Below, one piece after another: positions 1 through 8,219 of a DNA stretch of 62,240 bases (position 1 is the first letter of the stretch; each line of letters opens with the position of its first letter). Under the pieces are notes generated by a model that made no database searches, was not told where the DNA came from, and was given only the letters and a program-made list of their open reading frames with translations. Origin of the DNA: an uncultured Alphaproteobacteria bacterium (GTDB lineage: Bacteria; Pseudomonadota; Alphaproteobacteria; HIMB59; GCA-002718135); assembly GCA_902603095.1 (NCBI GenBank), contig CACKTS010000004.1, positions 1 through 62,240 on the forward strand. Direction: 5' to 3'. A program made the position numbers and the translations under genes.

Positions 1-1
1 T

Positions 2-1390
2 AGTATAATTAAAATGAATGGAAAAAATGCTATTTCAGTAAATGGATCAGGAATAGCACCAAAAAAAGCAACTTTTGAATTTTTTAAAAATAATAAAATT
101 AATAAAATTGATCTATTAAGTCCTCACTCAGTAACTATTCCAGGCGCTGTAGATGCCTGGTATGAAATGCATAAAAAATTTGGAAAGCTTGATTTTCAAG
201 AGTTATTTTTTACTGCAGAAAAATATGCTAGAGAAGGTTTTCCTGTACATGAAGTTGAAGCTCTTTCATGGAAACAAAATGAAGAAAAATTAAAAAAAAA
301 CGAATTTTCCAAAAAAGAATTTTTAATTAATAATGCTGCTCCAAAATTTGCCACAAAGTTCAAAAATATTAAACTAGCTAATACTCTTAAAGAAATAGGT
401 AAAAAAGGTTCTAGTGCTTTTTATAAGGGTCAAATCGCAAAAGATATGGTAAATTCTCTAAAGAATCTAGGAGGTCTTCATACTGAAGAAGATTTTTATA
501 ATCAAAATACTATTTTTTCTGAAACAATAACTTCAAAATATAAAAACAAAAATATACATCAGTGTCCACCTAATGGGCCTGGTATAGTTGTTAATTTAAT
601 GATGAAGCTTTTAGAAAAATTTAATTGGACTAATATAAAATATGATGATGCAAAAAGATATCATATTCAGTCAGAAATTACTAAAATTTGTTTTGAAATA
701 AAAGAAGCTATTCTTGGTGACCCAAATTTTTCAAAAATTGACACAAATGCATTAATGAATAATGACTTAATAAATAGTTTATTAAAGAAAATAAGATTAG
801 ACTCAGTTTATAAATCAAAAAAGTCTTATGTTACTTCTCATCCAGAGACTGTTTATTTAACAATAGTTGATGAAAATCTTAATGCTGTTTCTTTTATTAA
901 TTCAATTTGTCATGCATTTGGTAGCGGAATTTGTTCAGAAAACACAGGTGTTTTATTTCAAAATAGAGGTGTAAACTTCAGAATTGAAGAAAATCATCCC
1001 AATTGTATAGATTCATATAAAAGACCTCTTCACACTATAATTCCTGGATTATTAACTAACGAATTAAATGAATGTATATTTTCATTTGGTGTAATGGGTG
1101 GTCAATATCAGCCTATTGGACAATCACATGTTTTACAAAATATTTTTGATTTTGATATGAGTATTCAAGAAGCAATTGATGCACCAAGAGCTTTTGCTTT
1201 AAATGGAAAATTGAAAGTTGAAAAATCAATAAAAACCTCAACATTAAATGATTTATCAAGAAGAGGTCATGACATTGAAATCTCAAATAATTCTATTGGA
1301 GGTGGTCAGGGAATTATGATTGATAGAAAAAAAGGTATTCTAATTGGTGGCTCTGATCCAAGAAAAGATGGATTGGCAATTGGATATTAA
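2..1390 (+). CDS. ggt: Gamma-glutamyltransferase family protein, 5' end cut off
   Basis: Ntn-hydrolase of the gamma-glutamyltranspeptidase family, which cleaves gamma-glutamyl bonds such as that of glutathione after self-cleavage into two subunits. The reading frame is open to the window edge, so the N-terminus lies outside; 458 residues follow the first visible ATG at 14, against about 530 for the family. The segment PPNGPG (near residue 185 from that ATG) is typical of the large subunit. The expected nucleophile is the Thr in PETVYLTIVD, about residue 279, followed by the small-subunit signature FGSGICSENTG. The TVYLTIVD form resembles YwrD-like members more than E. coli Ggt. The stop abuts the stop of guaC on the other strand. 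Family certain; substrate not determined. Confidence 0.9.
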   Translation, partial: SIIKMNGKNAISVNGSGIAPKKATFEFFKNNKINKIDLLSPHSVTIPGAVDAWYEMHKKFGKLDFQELFFTAEKYAREGFPVHEVEALSWKQNEEKLKKNEFSKKEFLINNAAPKFATKFKNIKLANTLKEIGKKGSSAFYKGQIAKDMVNSLKNLGGLHTEEDFYNQNTIFSETITSKYKNKNIHQCPPNGPGIVVNLMMKLLEKFNWTNIKYDDAKRYHIQSEITKICFEIKEAILGDPNFSKIDTNALMNNDLINSLLKKIRLDSVYKSKKSYVTSHPETVYLTIVDENLNAVSFINSICHAFGSGICSENTGVLFQNRGVNFRIEENHPNCIDSYKRPLHTIIPGLLTNELNECIFSFGVMGGQYQPIGQSHVLQNIFDFDMSIQEAIDAPRAFALNGKLKVEKSIKTSTLNDLSRRGHDIEISNNSIGGGQGIMIDRKKGILIGGSDPRKDGLAIGY

Positions 1391-2428
1391 TTAGATTTTT
1401 CCAAAAGTGTCGTTATATTGATTATTTACTCTAACAAATGTTGTGCATTTACTTAATTGCTTTAATGTTGGAGCACCTACATAGGTGCAACTACTTCTTA
1501 TTCCGCCTAAAATATCTTTAATGGTTTTATCAAGCGATGATCTATATTCTATTTTAACTTTCTTTCCCTCAGATGATCTATAATCAGCTAAACCACCATA
1601 ATGTTTTTCGTTTGCTTCCTCAGAACTAGAGCCATAAAACTCGATAAATTTCTTGCCTTGATCCAAAATAATTTTTCCTCCACTTTCTTTATGACCTGCT
1701 AACATACCCCCTAACATTACAAAATCAGCACCTGCTCCAAAACCCTTAGCAACATCTCCAGGGCATGTACATCCACCATCTGCTATAATATGTGCTCCAA
1801 GACCATGTGCTGCATCAGCACATTCTAATACTGCACTTAATTGAGGATACCCTACACCAGTTTGAATTCTGGTTGTGCAAACACTACCTGGTCCTATACC
1901 TACTTTGACTATATCTGCGCCACTAAGTACTAATTCTTGAGTCATATCCGCAGTTACAACATTTCCTGCTATAATTGTTTTTGACGGATACTTTTTTCTA
2001 ACTTCACGTACAAATTGACTAAAATTTTCTGAATAGCCATTTGCAACATCTATGCAAATGAATTTAAATTTTGGATTGTTTTTTATAAGCAAATTTAATC
2101 TTTTATAACTTTTATTACTTGTTCCACAACTTAATGCCACATAGTTATGAATTGATTTTTTTTTCTTTAAAATTTCAATATCTTTATCATTGTGTTGTTT
2201 AGTTAGTGCAGTCATCAGATTAAATGATGCTAGTTTTAATGCTATTTCAACCTCTCCAACGCCATCCATATTTGATGCAATTATTGGAATTCCTTCCCAA
2301 TTTAATCCTGAATACTTAAATTTGTATTTTCTTTTAAGATCTACCTCTCTCCTACTTTTTAAAGTACTTCTTTTTGGACGAAATAGTACATCAGAATAAT
2401 CTAGTTTAATTTCTTCTTCAATTCTCAT
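1391..2428 (-). CDS. guaC: GMP reductase
   Basis: Converts GMP to IMP with NADPH, returning guanine nucleotides to the purine pool. The 345-residue protein is a full-length IMPDH/GMPR-type barrel. The catalytic Cys is C184 in [11 protein letters not shown], followed by [11 protein letters not shown] and the glycine-rich [19 protein letters not shown]. The length and the absence of a CBS insert separate it from IMP dehydrogenase. The start is an ATG at 2428, 63 bp from the divergent ispA. Confidence 0.95.
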   Translation of the reverse strand: MRIEEEIKLDYSDVLFRPKRSTLKSRREVDLKRKYKFKYSGLNWEGIPIIASNMDGVGEVEIALKLASFNLMTALTKQHNDKDIEILKKKKSIHNYVALSCGTSNKSYKRLNLLIKNNPKFKFICIDVANGYSENFSQFVREVRKKYPSKTIIAGNVVTADMTQELVLSGADIVKVGIGPGSVCTTRIQTGVGYPQLSAVLECADAAHGLGAHIIADGGCTCPGDVAKGFGAGADFVMLGGMLAGHKESGGKIILDQGKKFIEFYGSSSEEANEKHYGGLADYRSSEGKKVKIEYRSSLDKTIKDILGGIRSSCTYVGAPTLKQLSKCTTFVRVNNQYNDTFGKI

Positions 2429-2491
2429 ATTATAATATTTAAATTATTGTAATAAATAATTTAAAAACTAAAACAAATATAAAAAACAATA

Positions 2492-3376
2492 ATGAAAATA
2501 AATACCTTAATAAATCAACATAAATCTAAATTTGATAAGTATTATAAAAAACTATTGAAGCATAAGCTAAATAACAGTGTTTTATCCAAAGCCATGATTT
2601 ATAGCTCAATTAATGGTGGAAAAAGAATTAGAGCTTTTCTAGTATCTCAATCTTCTAAAATGGTTAATTTATCTAATAAAAATATGATGATAATTTCTTC
2701 TTCAATAGAATCAATACATTCTTACTCCTTAATTCACGATGATTTGCCTAGTATGGATAACGATGACTTTAGAAGAGGTAAACCAAGCACACATAAAAAA
2801 TTTAATGAAGCTACAGCAATTTTAGCAGGTGATGCTCTTCATGATCTAGCTTTTGAATTACTTTCAAAGAATTTAAATAATATTAATCCAGAGAAAAATT
2901 TAAAACTTTTAAATTATCTTACGATGTGTACCGGTTATGATGGTTTAGCTGGGGGTCAATCTTTAGATTTACTCTATGAAAATAAAAAATTAAATAAATT
3001 TAAAATTATAAATATGTATAAAAAGAAAACTGGAAAATTATTTGAATTTTCTTTTGCTGCACCTTTTATAATTTTAGGCGAATCAAATAAAAGAATTAAT
3101 TTCAGTAAAAAATATGGATCTACATTTGGTATCGTTTTTCAAATTATTGATGATTTACTTGATGAGACAAATAATTTTAAAAAAATGGGTAAAACTCCAG
3201 GTAAAGATATTAAACAAGGAAAAAGAACTCTTCAAAGCATAATTGGTAAAGAAAATGTAATAAAATATTGTGAAAAAATAATTAATGAATTTGTAATTAA
3301 AAATAAAAAAGAATTTAAAAGTAATCCAATGCTGAAAGATTTATTAGAGTTTAATCTTCAAAGATTAAATAATTAA
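2492..3376 (+). CDS. ispA: Farnesyl diphosphate synthase (polyprenyl synthetase)
   Basis: Condenses isopentenyl and allylic diphosphates to make the C15 precursor of quinone tails, undecaprenyl phosphate and heme A. The first aspartate-rich motif is DDLPSMDND (about residues 83-91) with the following RR, and the second is IIDDLLDE (about 218-225). At 294 residues it has family length. The motif DDxxxxD, with a two-residue insert, is the bacterial FPP synthase type. Its usual alphaproteobacterial partners xseB and dxs are not adjacent. The 3' end overlaps the DUF2177 gene on the other strand by 12 bp. Geranylgeranyl synthase activity cannot be ruled out. Confidence 0.9.
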   Translation: MKINTLINQHKSKFDKYYKKLLKHKLNNSVLSKAMIYSSINGGKRIRAFLVSQSSKMVNLSNKNMMIISSSIESIHSYSLIHDDLPSMDNDDFRRGKPSTHKKFNEATAILAGDALHDLAFELLSKNLNNINPEKNLKLLNYLTMCTGYDGLAGGQSLDLLYENKKLNKFKIINMYKKKTGKLFEFSFAAPFIILGESNKRINFSKKYGSTFGIVFQIIDDLLDETNNFKKMGKTPGKDIKQGKRTLQSIIGKENVIKYCEKIINEFVIKNKKEFKSNPMLKDLLEFNLQRLNN

Positions 3377-3769
3377 TTTTTTAGCAAACAAAATTCCAAA
3401 GTAAGAGGAAAATGCAGTAAGAGTTCCTCCCCATACCATATCTACAAAAACAACACTTGGGGACCAACCCTTAATAGTTGCCATGTTTGTAAGATTATAA
3501 GTTCCATATGCTACTAATCCAAAAATAAAAGCTTTATAAATAACTGTATTTAGATCATTAGAATTCAAAGATGGTTGAATAATTATGGCAGCTAATCCAA
3601 CAACATATAATAAATAAAATAAACCCGCAGCCCATATTACTGGCTTATCTAACAACAAATGGCCAATATTAGGTCTATAAAAGGACTTTACGGCAAAACT
3701 AAGCCAAATAATATCTATTATAAGAAAAATTAAAGCTGCTAAAATAGTTGATGTAAATAAAAGTTTCAT
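3365..3769 (-). CDS. DUF2177 family inner-membrane protein
   Basis: A 134-residue protein with four predicted membrane helices (about residues 5-27, 45-65, 75-95 and 105-125). The pattern matches DUF2177: DIIWLSF near the N-terminus, then LVAYGTYNLTNMATIKGW and VDMVWGGTLT. The function of the family is unknown. It stands alone, with a 175-bp divergent gap to the next gene on its 5' side. The 3' end runs 12 bp into the end of ispA on the opposite strand. Confidence 0.85.
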   Translation of the reverse strand: MKLLFTSTILAALIFLIIDIIWLSFAVKSFYRPNIGHLLLDKPVIWAAGLFYLLYVVGLAAIIIQPSLNSNDLNTVIYKAFIFGLVAYGTYNLTNMATIKGWSPSVVFVDMVWGGTLTAFSSYFGILFAKKLII

Positions 3770-3944
3770 AATGGTATTATTTAGTTTTTTATAGTAATTT
3801 TCAATAGTAAATTTTTTATTTTTTTAGATTATTTCTTTATTTTTTTCAAATTTTATTTGTTATATTAAATTAAATAAATAAATATAAGTTACGTCTATGA
3901 GAATTAACTATTCTAAATAAACAATAAATCTATAAAAAATTTGT

Positions 3945-4712
3945 ATGAATTATGATTTGATCGATATTTGTGAAAAATTGGAAAAAGATGGATATTGTTT
4001 AATAGATAAATTTTGGGATAAAAATCTAGATTTAGAAATAGAAAATTTTTTTAATAATAATATTCGACCCTTAGAGAAAAAAACAAAGATTGATGAATAT
4101 GGTAATAGGTGTTTTTCCATAGCAGATAATGAAATACAAAATAATCCTTTTGACAAAATTAAAAAATCTAAAGAATTTATAGATCTGTATAAAAAAATTT
4201 TAGCATACAATAATATTGAAACTAATAATGACTTGGACATTCATAATGTAATTTCTTATCAGAAAAATGAAAAAAATTTAAATAAAACAATAAGCTCAAA
4301 ATTACATTTTGATGCTTTTTATTTAACTATAATAATTACTATCAAAAAAAGTAATAATGATTTATCCGGATCAACAGGATCATTAATTTTATATCCAAAT
4401 TTAAGAAAAAAAAGCAAAAGTAGTATAAATAATTATTTATTCAAATTTATATTTCAAAATTTAATTGCAAGATGGGTTTTAAATTTTAGTTTTTTTAAAA
4501 AAAAATTAAGAGCTACAACAATTTCTGTAGGCAATAATAAAGTAATTTTATTTTATGGTTACAGATCTCTTCACGGTAATGAAGCTTTAAAAAATTCTAA
4601 TTTAAAAGTTAACGCAATATTTCACGTATTTAATCCACACAAACATTCAAAATTAGACAGCTTCATTTTCAACAGAAATAAAAAAATAAGAAATAACAAA
4701 CTGAATAATTAG
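3945..4712 (+). CDS. Putative Fe(II)/2-oxoglutarate dioxygenase-like protein
   Basis: A 255-residue protein that I recognise only at fold level. It has a plausible iron-binding facial triad: HFD at residues 121-123 (HxD) and a distal His at 210 in YRSLHGNEAL, followed by strand-like KVNAIFHVF. This spacing fits phytanoyl-CoA dioxygenase-like enzymes. No arginine sits at the usual 2-oxoglutarate-binding spacing after the distal His; a lysine (about 221) is the nearest basic residue, so activity is uncertain. It is Lys/Asn-rich and stands alone. The gene pairs tail to tail with the acetyltransferase/aldo-keto reductase fusion across a 46-bp gap. Substrate unknown. Confidence 0.55.
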   Translation: MNYDLIDICEKLEKDGYCLIDKFWDKNLDLEIENFFNNNIRPLEKKTKIDEYGNRCFSIADNEIQNNPFDKIKKSKEFIDLYKKILAYNNIETNNDLDIHNVISYQKNEKNLNKTISSKLHFDAFYLTIIITIKKSNNDLSGSTGSLILYPNLRKKSKSSINNYLFKFIFQNLIARWVLNFSFFKKKLRATTISVGNNKVILFYGYRSLHGNEALKNSNLKVNAIFHVFNPHKHSKLDSFIFNRNKKIRNNKLNN

Positions 4713-4758
4713 GATTTCTTAAAAAAAATATCATGATAATTAAATTACATTTTAAAAT

Positions 4759-6105
4759 TTATAATACCCATTTAGTTGGATTAATTAAATTTATATCGCT
4801 GGATTTTAAATCTTTAGGATATTCTATGTATCTATATTTGTTAATTGCCTCATTTAATGCTTTAATTTGATTGACATCTTCTACCCCAATTATAATCTTG
4901 TCTATTTTAGGGTAATTTAAAATAAAAAACAAACTTCCCTCAAGATTAGATAAGTGGTTATTTTTTGTCCATTTTCTGAAATAAGTAAATATTTTTTTCC
5001 ATTTAAAAAAATAAGGGTCAACATTTTTCTTAAATAACAAACCTTGTAAAAAAATTGACCTTACATGTACCTCAGTTCCAATTTTTTTTAATTTATCTAA
5101 AAGATTATTTTCTATTAATCGCCGATCAATTAATGAAAATGGGCATTGAACAATATCGAGTTTATATTTTTTTATATTTTTTAGAATACTTGAAAAAGTA
5201 TATATAGATATTCCAATTTTTTTAGTAATATGATTTTTTTTCAAATCAATTAATAATTTAATAAAAATATCGAAATCAGGAGTTTGCAAAAATTTTTCAT
5301 TATGCACTATTATCGCATAAAATCTTTTGGTGTTAAAAATTTTTTGATATTTCGTTATTTGTTTATTTATCCATAATTTATAGTCTTTAATATTATCTTC
5401 AGGATATAATTTTAAAATAATTTTATGCTTATCATATTTATCAAAAACATTAATATAGTCTGAATACAAATTTGAAGTATCAAAATAATTAAAATTATTC
5501 TTAATAGAATTTTTAACTATTCTTTTTTTTTGAGATAAATTTATTTTTTCTTTTACTCTATTTATTCCATAATTATCTATAAATTGTGCAGTACCAATAA
5601 TAACTTTTTCTTCAAAGTTATATCTTTTGCACATTAATAATGATTTTTTAATATTTTTTTTCTGAGGAACAATTCTAAAATTCATCTTTTTATATGTTTT
5701 GATCGCAATCAAATTTTTTTTATCTACACCTAATAATATATTTGAAATGTTGTATTGAAGGTAAAAATACTTTGAAAAAAAATTAATAATTTCAGTTGCG
5801 ACCCCTTTTCTTCTATAAGAAAGATCACCAATCAAAATTCCCAAAAAAACACTGTTGTTTTTTTTGTCTATTTCATCAAACTTAATATTACCAATATGTT
5901 TTTGACTTTTACTAAATATACCAAATAATAATGTATTTTTTTTACTATTATTATCTTTAATAAATTTTTTAAGTTCATCTAAATTAATTTTATTTTTAGC
6001 AGCTAATATAAACTTTTTAACATCATCATTATTAAACCAACTTAAATAATTAGAATTTGCATGTTTAGGAGATAATTTTTTTAAAAAAAATCTTTTTGTT
6101 TTCAT
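4759..6105 (-). CDS. Fusion: GNAT acetyltransferase + aldo/keto reductase
   Basis: One 448-residue chain with two enzyme domains. Residues 1-165 are a RimJ/RimL-like GNAT domain, with the acetyl-CoA loop RRKGVATEII near 98-107 and the C-terminal TYKKMNFRIV strand. Residues 166-448 are an aldo/keto reductase barrel beginning IIGTAQFIDNYG. Its catalytic tetrad is intact: D209 and Y214 in FDTSNLYSD, K232 in ILKLY and H268 in AIIVHN. Stand-alone relatives of both domains occur in surface-sugar and nonulosonate clusters, so sugar modification is a guess. No glycan genes are nearby. No frameshift is needed to join the domains. A 10-bp inverted repeat lies just upstream of the start codon. Confidence 0.8.
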   Translation of the reverse strand: MKTKRFFLKKLSPKHANSNYLSWFNNDDVKKFILAAKNKINLDELKKFIKDNNSKKNTLLFGIFSKSQKHIGNIKFDEIDKKNNSVFLGILIGDLSYRRKGVATEIINFFSKYFYLQYNISNILLGVDKKNLIAIKTYKKMNFRIVPQKKNIKKSLLMCKRYNFEEKVIIGTAQFIDNYGINRVKEKINLSQKKRIVKNSIKNNFNYFDTSNLYSDYINVFDKYDKHKIILKLYPEDNIKDYKLWINKQITKYQKIFNTKRFYAIIVHNEKFLQTPDFDIFIKLLIDLKKNHITKKIGISIYTFSSILKNIKKYKLDIVQCPFSLIDRRLIENNLLDKLKKIGTEVHVRSIFLQGLLFKKNVDPYFFKWKKIFTYFRKWTKNNHLSNLEGSLFFILNYPKIDKIIIGVEDVNQIKALNEAINKYRYIEYPKDLKSSDINLINPTKWVL

Positions 6106-6107
6106 TT

Positions 6108-6149
6108 TAGTTTAAATATTTAATAAAAATATATACTCGATTTAAACTA
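6108..6149 (-). promoter_or_regulatory. Inverted repeat in the 5' leader of the GNAT-AKR gene
   Basis: TAGTTTAAAT at 6108-6117 is perfectly repeated in inverse as ATTTAAACTA at 6140-6149, with 22 bases between. On the minus-strand transcript this stem would end two bases before the ATG at 6105, so it could hide the start codon region or serve as an operator. No Shine-Dalgarno sequence is visible between stem and start. The sequence is AT-rich, so chance is a real alternative. The rest of the gap 6106-6335 shows only short AT-rich repeats such as CTTAA-CTA-TTAAG. Confidence 0.4.
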
Positions 6150-6324
6150 TATATTTGATTTTTGCATTATTTATGAAATTATATTTATTTTCTTAAAATT
6201 AAAAATAAGACATTTTCAGTCTTTTTAGAGTGCTCTCTGATGCTTAACTATTAAGTATTTTTTAATTAATTATTCTAAAATAGAAAAAACTCTATAAATA
6301 TAGTTAAATAATAATATTTTTAAG

Positions 6325-6331
6325 TAAGGAG
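6325..6331 (+). promoter_or_regulatory. Strong ribosome binding site
   Basis: TAAGGAG lies four bases before the ATG at 6336. Strong Shine-Dalgarno sequences are rare in this window, so this one fixes the start and suggests high expression of the outer-membrane protein. Confidence 0.75.
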
Positions 6332-6335
6332 CTTT

Positions 6336-6989
6336 ATGGTTAATATTTATACAAAAATTTTGATTACTATAATTTTATTTTTTATATCTTTTAATTTGAA
6401 GGCAAATAGCAATTATTTCAAATTTAATTATGGTATAAGTTCTAATAATGTTGAGGCATCAGCTGCAAGCGGTACAGGGAGTGGTGCAATCACAACAGAT
6501 GAAGATGATGCTGGTTATATGCTTTCTGGAGGGTATATGATTGGTGATAATTGGGGAGTTGATCTAATGTATTATGATATGGGTGATTCCAAAATTACAG
6601 TAACAAAGGATGACATATTACAAGTCGATAATGCTAATTTTTCTGTAGAGACTGCTGGAGACATAACTAGAAATGTAACTGGTTTTGGAATAGGTTTCAT
6701 TACAGGTAGTAATAATGAAAATAAACTTTTATCTCTTGATTACTATTTAAAGGTTGGAATCCACTCTTGGGACGAAGGCGGTAGCACTACGTTAATGGAT
6801 GATGATACTGGTTTTAAATCAAAATACTATAATGAAGGTATTGGAGCGTATGGAGGTATTGGTATTTCAATGAATTTATATGAAAGTACATCTCTAGACT
6901 TAGCATATGATATAATTGGAGTCTCAACCAATGTGGACTTTGATAATAACTCATCATTATTAAGTGCGGGTTTAAGATTTAAATTTTAA
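6336..6989 (+). CDS. Outer-membrane beta-barrel protein
   Basis: A 217-residue exported protein with a signal peptide (hydrophobic residues 5-20, likely cleavage after LKA near residue 23). Alternating Gly/aromatic strands follow, including GYMLSGGYMIGDNWGVDLMYYD and GIGAYGGIGISMNLYE, and the chain ends in Phe (SAGLRFKF). That is the usual C-terminal signal for barrel assembly. The size suits an eight-stranded OmpA/OmpW-like barrel. It has an unusually good ribosome binding site. It stands alone in a patch with longer intergenic gaps than the rest of the window. Ligand or transport role unknown. Confidence 0.8.
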   Translation: MVNIYTKILITIILFFISFNLKANSNYFKFNYGISSNNVEASAASGTGSGAITTDEDDAGYMLSGGYMIGDNWGVDLMYYDMGDSKITVTKDDILQVDNANFSVETAGDITRNVTGFGIGFITGSNNENKLLSLDYYLKVGIHSWDEGGSTTLMDDDTGFKSKYYNEGIGAYGGIGISMNLYESTSLDLAYDIIGVSTNVDFDNNSSLLSAGLRFKF

Positions 6990-7007
6990 ATAGTTAATAT
7001 TAACCAT

Positions 7008-7047
7008 AGTGGGCTTGATAGGAGAATGAACCTTTTGCGGGCCCACT
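7008..7047 (+). terminator. Stable GC-rich hairpin, probable terminator or structured RNA
   Basis: AGTGGGC (7008-7014) pairs perfectly with GCCCACT (7041-7047) and can extend by two G-U pairs and one G-C pair to about 10 bp. An inner AGG/CCT stem (7020-7022 with 7031-7033) can form in the loop. A T-rich stretch (7050-7060) follows on the plus strand, which suits termination after the outer-membrane protein gene. A perfect 12-bp palindrome, GTTAATATTAAC, sits just upstream at 6993-7004. The loop is larger than in a simple terminator, so a small structured RNA is possible. Confidence 0.5.
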
Positions 7048-7129
7048 GATTTGTATTTTTAGTGTCTCTGCTACTAATATATTTCAATCATTCTATATGA
7101 TTGTGTATATTAGATAATCGCTATTTCTA

Positions 7130-7204
7130 TGGTGGGTGCGACAGGGATTGAACCTGTGACCCCTGCCGTGTCGAGGCAGTGCTCTACCGCTGAGCTACGC
7201 ACCC
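7130..7204 (-). tRNA. tRNA-Val (GAC), CCA encoded, unusual C33
   Basis: Read on the minus strand, a full cloverleaf forms: acceptor GGGTGCG/CGCACCC, D-arm GCTC-AGCGGTA-GAGC, anticodon stem CTGCC/GGCAG and T-arm ACAGG-TTCAATC-CCTGT. The discriminator is A73 and CCA is encoded at 7130-7132. The seven-base anticodon loop is TCGACAC, so the anticodon is GAC (valine). Position 33 is C where nearly all tRNAs have U. The short five-base variable loop rules out a serine tRNA read as CGA. All stems are perfect, so it does not look like a decayed copy. Confidence 0.92.
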
Positions 7205-7225
7205 AAAGCTAATTAAATATTCTAA

Positions 7226-7231
7226 ATTATA
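7226..7231 (-). promoter_or_regulatory. Candidate -10 element for tRNA-Val
   Basis: The minus strand reads a perfect TATAAT here, 22 bases upstream of the tRNA 5' end, a normal distance for a stable-RNA promoter. The -35 region (about 7249-7254) is weak, with TTATGT the best match. It overlaps the leader of the divergent acetyltransferase gene at 7255. Confidence 0.4.
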
Positions 7232-7254
7232 AATAAATCTATAAAAAAACATAA

Positions 7255-7755
7255 ATGAAATTAAAAATTACAACAATCTCAAAGAAATACATAAAAGAAG
7301 CTCATCAAATATATAATTATTATATAAAAAACTCCTATTCGAATTTTGAAGAAAAAATAATTTCTTATAAAAATTTTCATGATTTTTATAAAAAAATATA
7401 TTTAAATAAATTGCCTTATTTAGTGGCTTTAGATAAAAATAAAGTTGTTGGAATTGCATATTTAAACAAATTTAGAGAAAAAAGTGGTTATAGATTTACG
7501 TTTGAAAACACAGTCTATGTTCATGAAGAATATTTAAATAAAGGTATTGGAACTAAATTGCTTAAAAAATTAATAAATATTTCCAAAAGAAATAAAAATA
7601 TTAAAAAAATAATTGCGGTAATAGGAGCTATAGATAGTGCTGGATCAGTAAAGATTCATAAAAAAAATGGTTTTAAAAAAGTAGCTATTTTTAAAAAAAT
7701 AGGTTTTAAAAATGGCAAATGGATAGATGCAATATTTATGCAAAAAAACATATGA
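7255..7755 (+). CDS. GNAT family N-acetyltransferase (phosphinothricin-acetyltransferase-like)
   Basis: A 166-residue GNAT enzyme that transfers acetyl from acetyl-CoA to an amine. The acetyl-CoA-binding loop is NKGIGTKLL (residues 95-103), preceded by the strand ENTVYVHEEY. The C-terminal signature is SAGSVKIHKKNGFKKV. This arrangement is that of the Pat/Bar subgroup, whose natural substrates are often amino acids or toxic analogues. Its TGA overlaps the ATG of the flavin reductase (ATGA), so the two are translationally coupled. Substrate unknown. Confidence 0.85.
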   Translation: MKLKITTISKKYIKEAHQIYNYYIKNSYSNFEEKIISYKNFHDFYKKIYLNKLPYLVALDKNKVVGIAYLNKFREKSGYRFTFENTVYVHEEYLNKGIGTKLLKKLINISKRNKNIKKIIAVIGAIDSAGSVKIHKKNGFKKVAIFKKIGFKNGKWIDAIFMQKNI

Positions 7756-8216
7756 AAAAAATAAATAATAATAATTTCAAAAAAACACTATCAAAATTTA
7801 CAACAGGTATAACAGTAGTAGCAACTAATAAAAATTCTAATTTAATTGGAAAAACTATTAATTCCTTTAGCTCCTTATCTTTATCACCACCACTTATATT
7901 ATTTTCTCTAGATGTTAAATCATCAAAGTTAGATATTTTTAAAAAATCTAATTCAGTTTCAATAAATATTTTAAGCAATAAGCAAAAAAGAATCTCAGAA
8001 AATTTTGCAAAAAAAAATCCTACCTGGGATAAAGTAGAATATAAAATTTCTCAGAATGGTAATCCATTATTATTTAATTGTGTTTCAAATTTAGATTGTA
8101 CTATAATTAATAAAATAAAAAAAGGTGATCATATAATTTTTATATGTAAAGTTTCACAAGTAATGAGCAATGATAAATTAAAACCATTAATTTATTATAA
8201 TTCAAAATACTTATAA
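7752..8216 (+). CDS. Flavin reductase family protein (FMN-binding split barrel)
   Basis: A 154-residue protein of the HpaC/NtaB-like flavin reductase family, which reduces FMN or FAD with NAD(P)H for a partner oxygenase. Characteristic segments are FTTGITVVAT near the N-terminus, SFSSLSLSPPLILFSL, and GDHIIFICKV toward the end. I chose the ATG at 7752, which overlaps the preceding stop, rather than a frame extension to 7719 inside the acetyltransferase. Three bases separate it from the next gene. No partner monooxygenase is adjacent. Confidence 0.85.
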   Translation: MKKINNNNFKKTLSKFTTGITVVATNKNSNLIGKTINSFSSLSLSPPLILFSLDVKSSKLDIFKKSNSVSINILSNKQKRISENFAKKNPTWDKVEYKISQNGNPLLFNCVSNLDCTIINKIKKGDHIIFICKVSQVMSNDKLKPLIYYNSKYL

Positions 8217-8219
8217 AAG

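Noticed and set aside
7026-7049. A seven-codon frame (ATG to TGA, M-N-L-L-R-A-H) in the hairpin loop, read as a leader peptide
   Set aside because: The AGGAG before it is only one base from the ATG, too close to work, and no regulated gene follows on that strand.
7085-7103. CAATCAT-TCTAT-ATGATTG hairpin as a terminator for tRNA-Val
   Set aside because: The stem is weak and no T-run follows it on either strand.
7130-7204. Reading the tRNA anticodon as CGA (serine) so that U33 is kept
   Set aside because: It would need a misaligned loop, and the five-base variable loop is not that of a serine tRNA.
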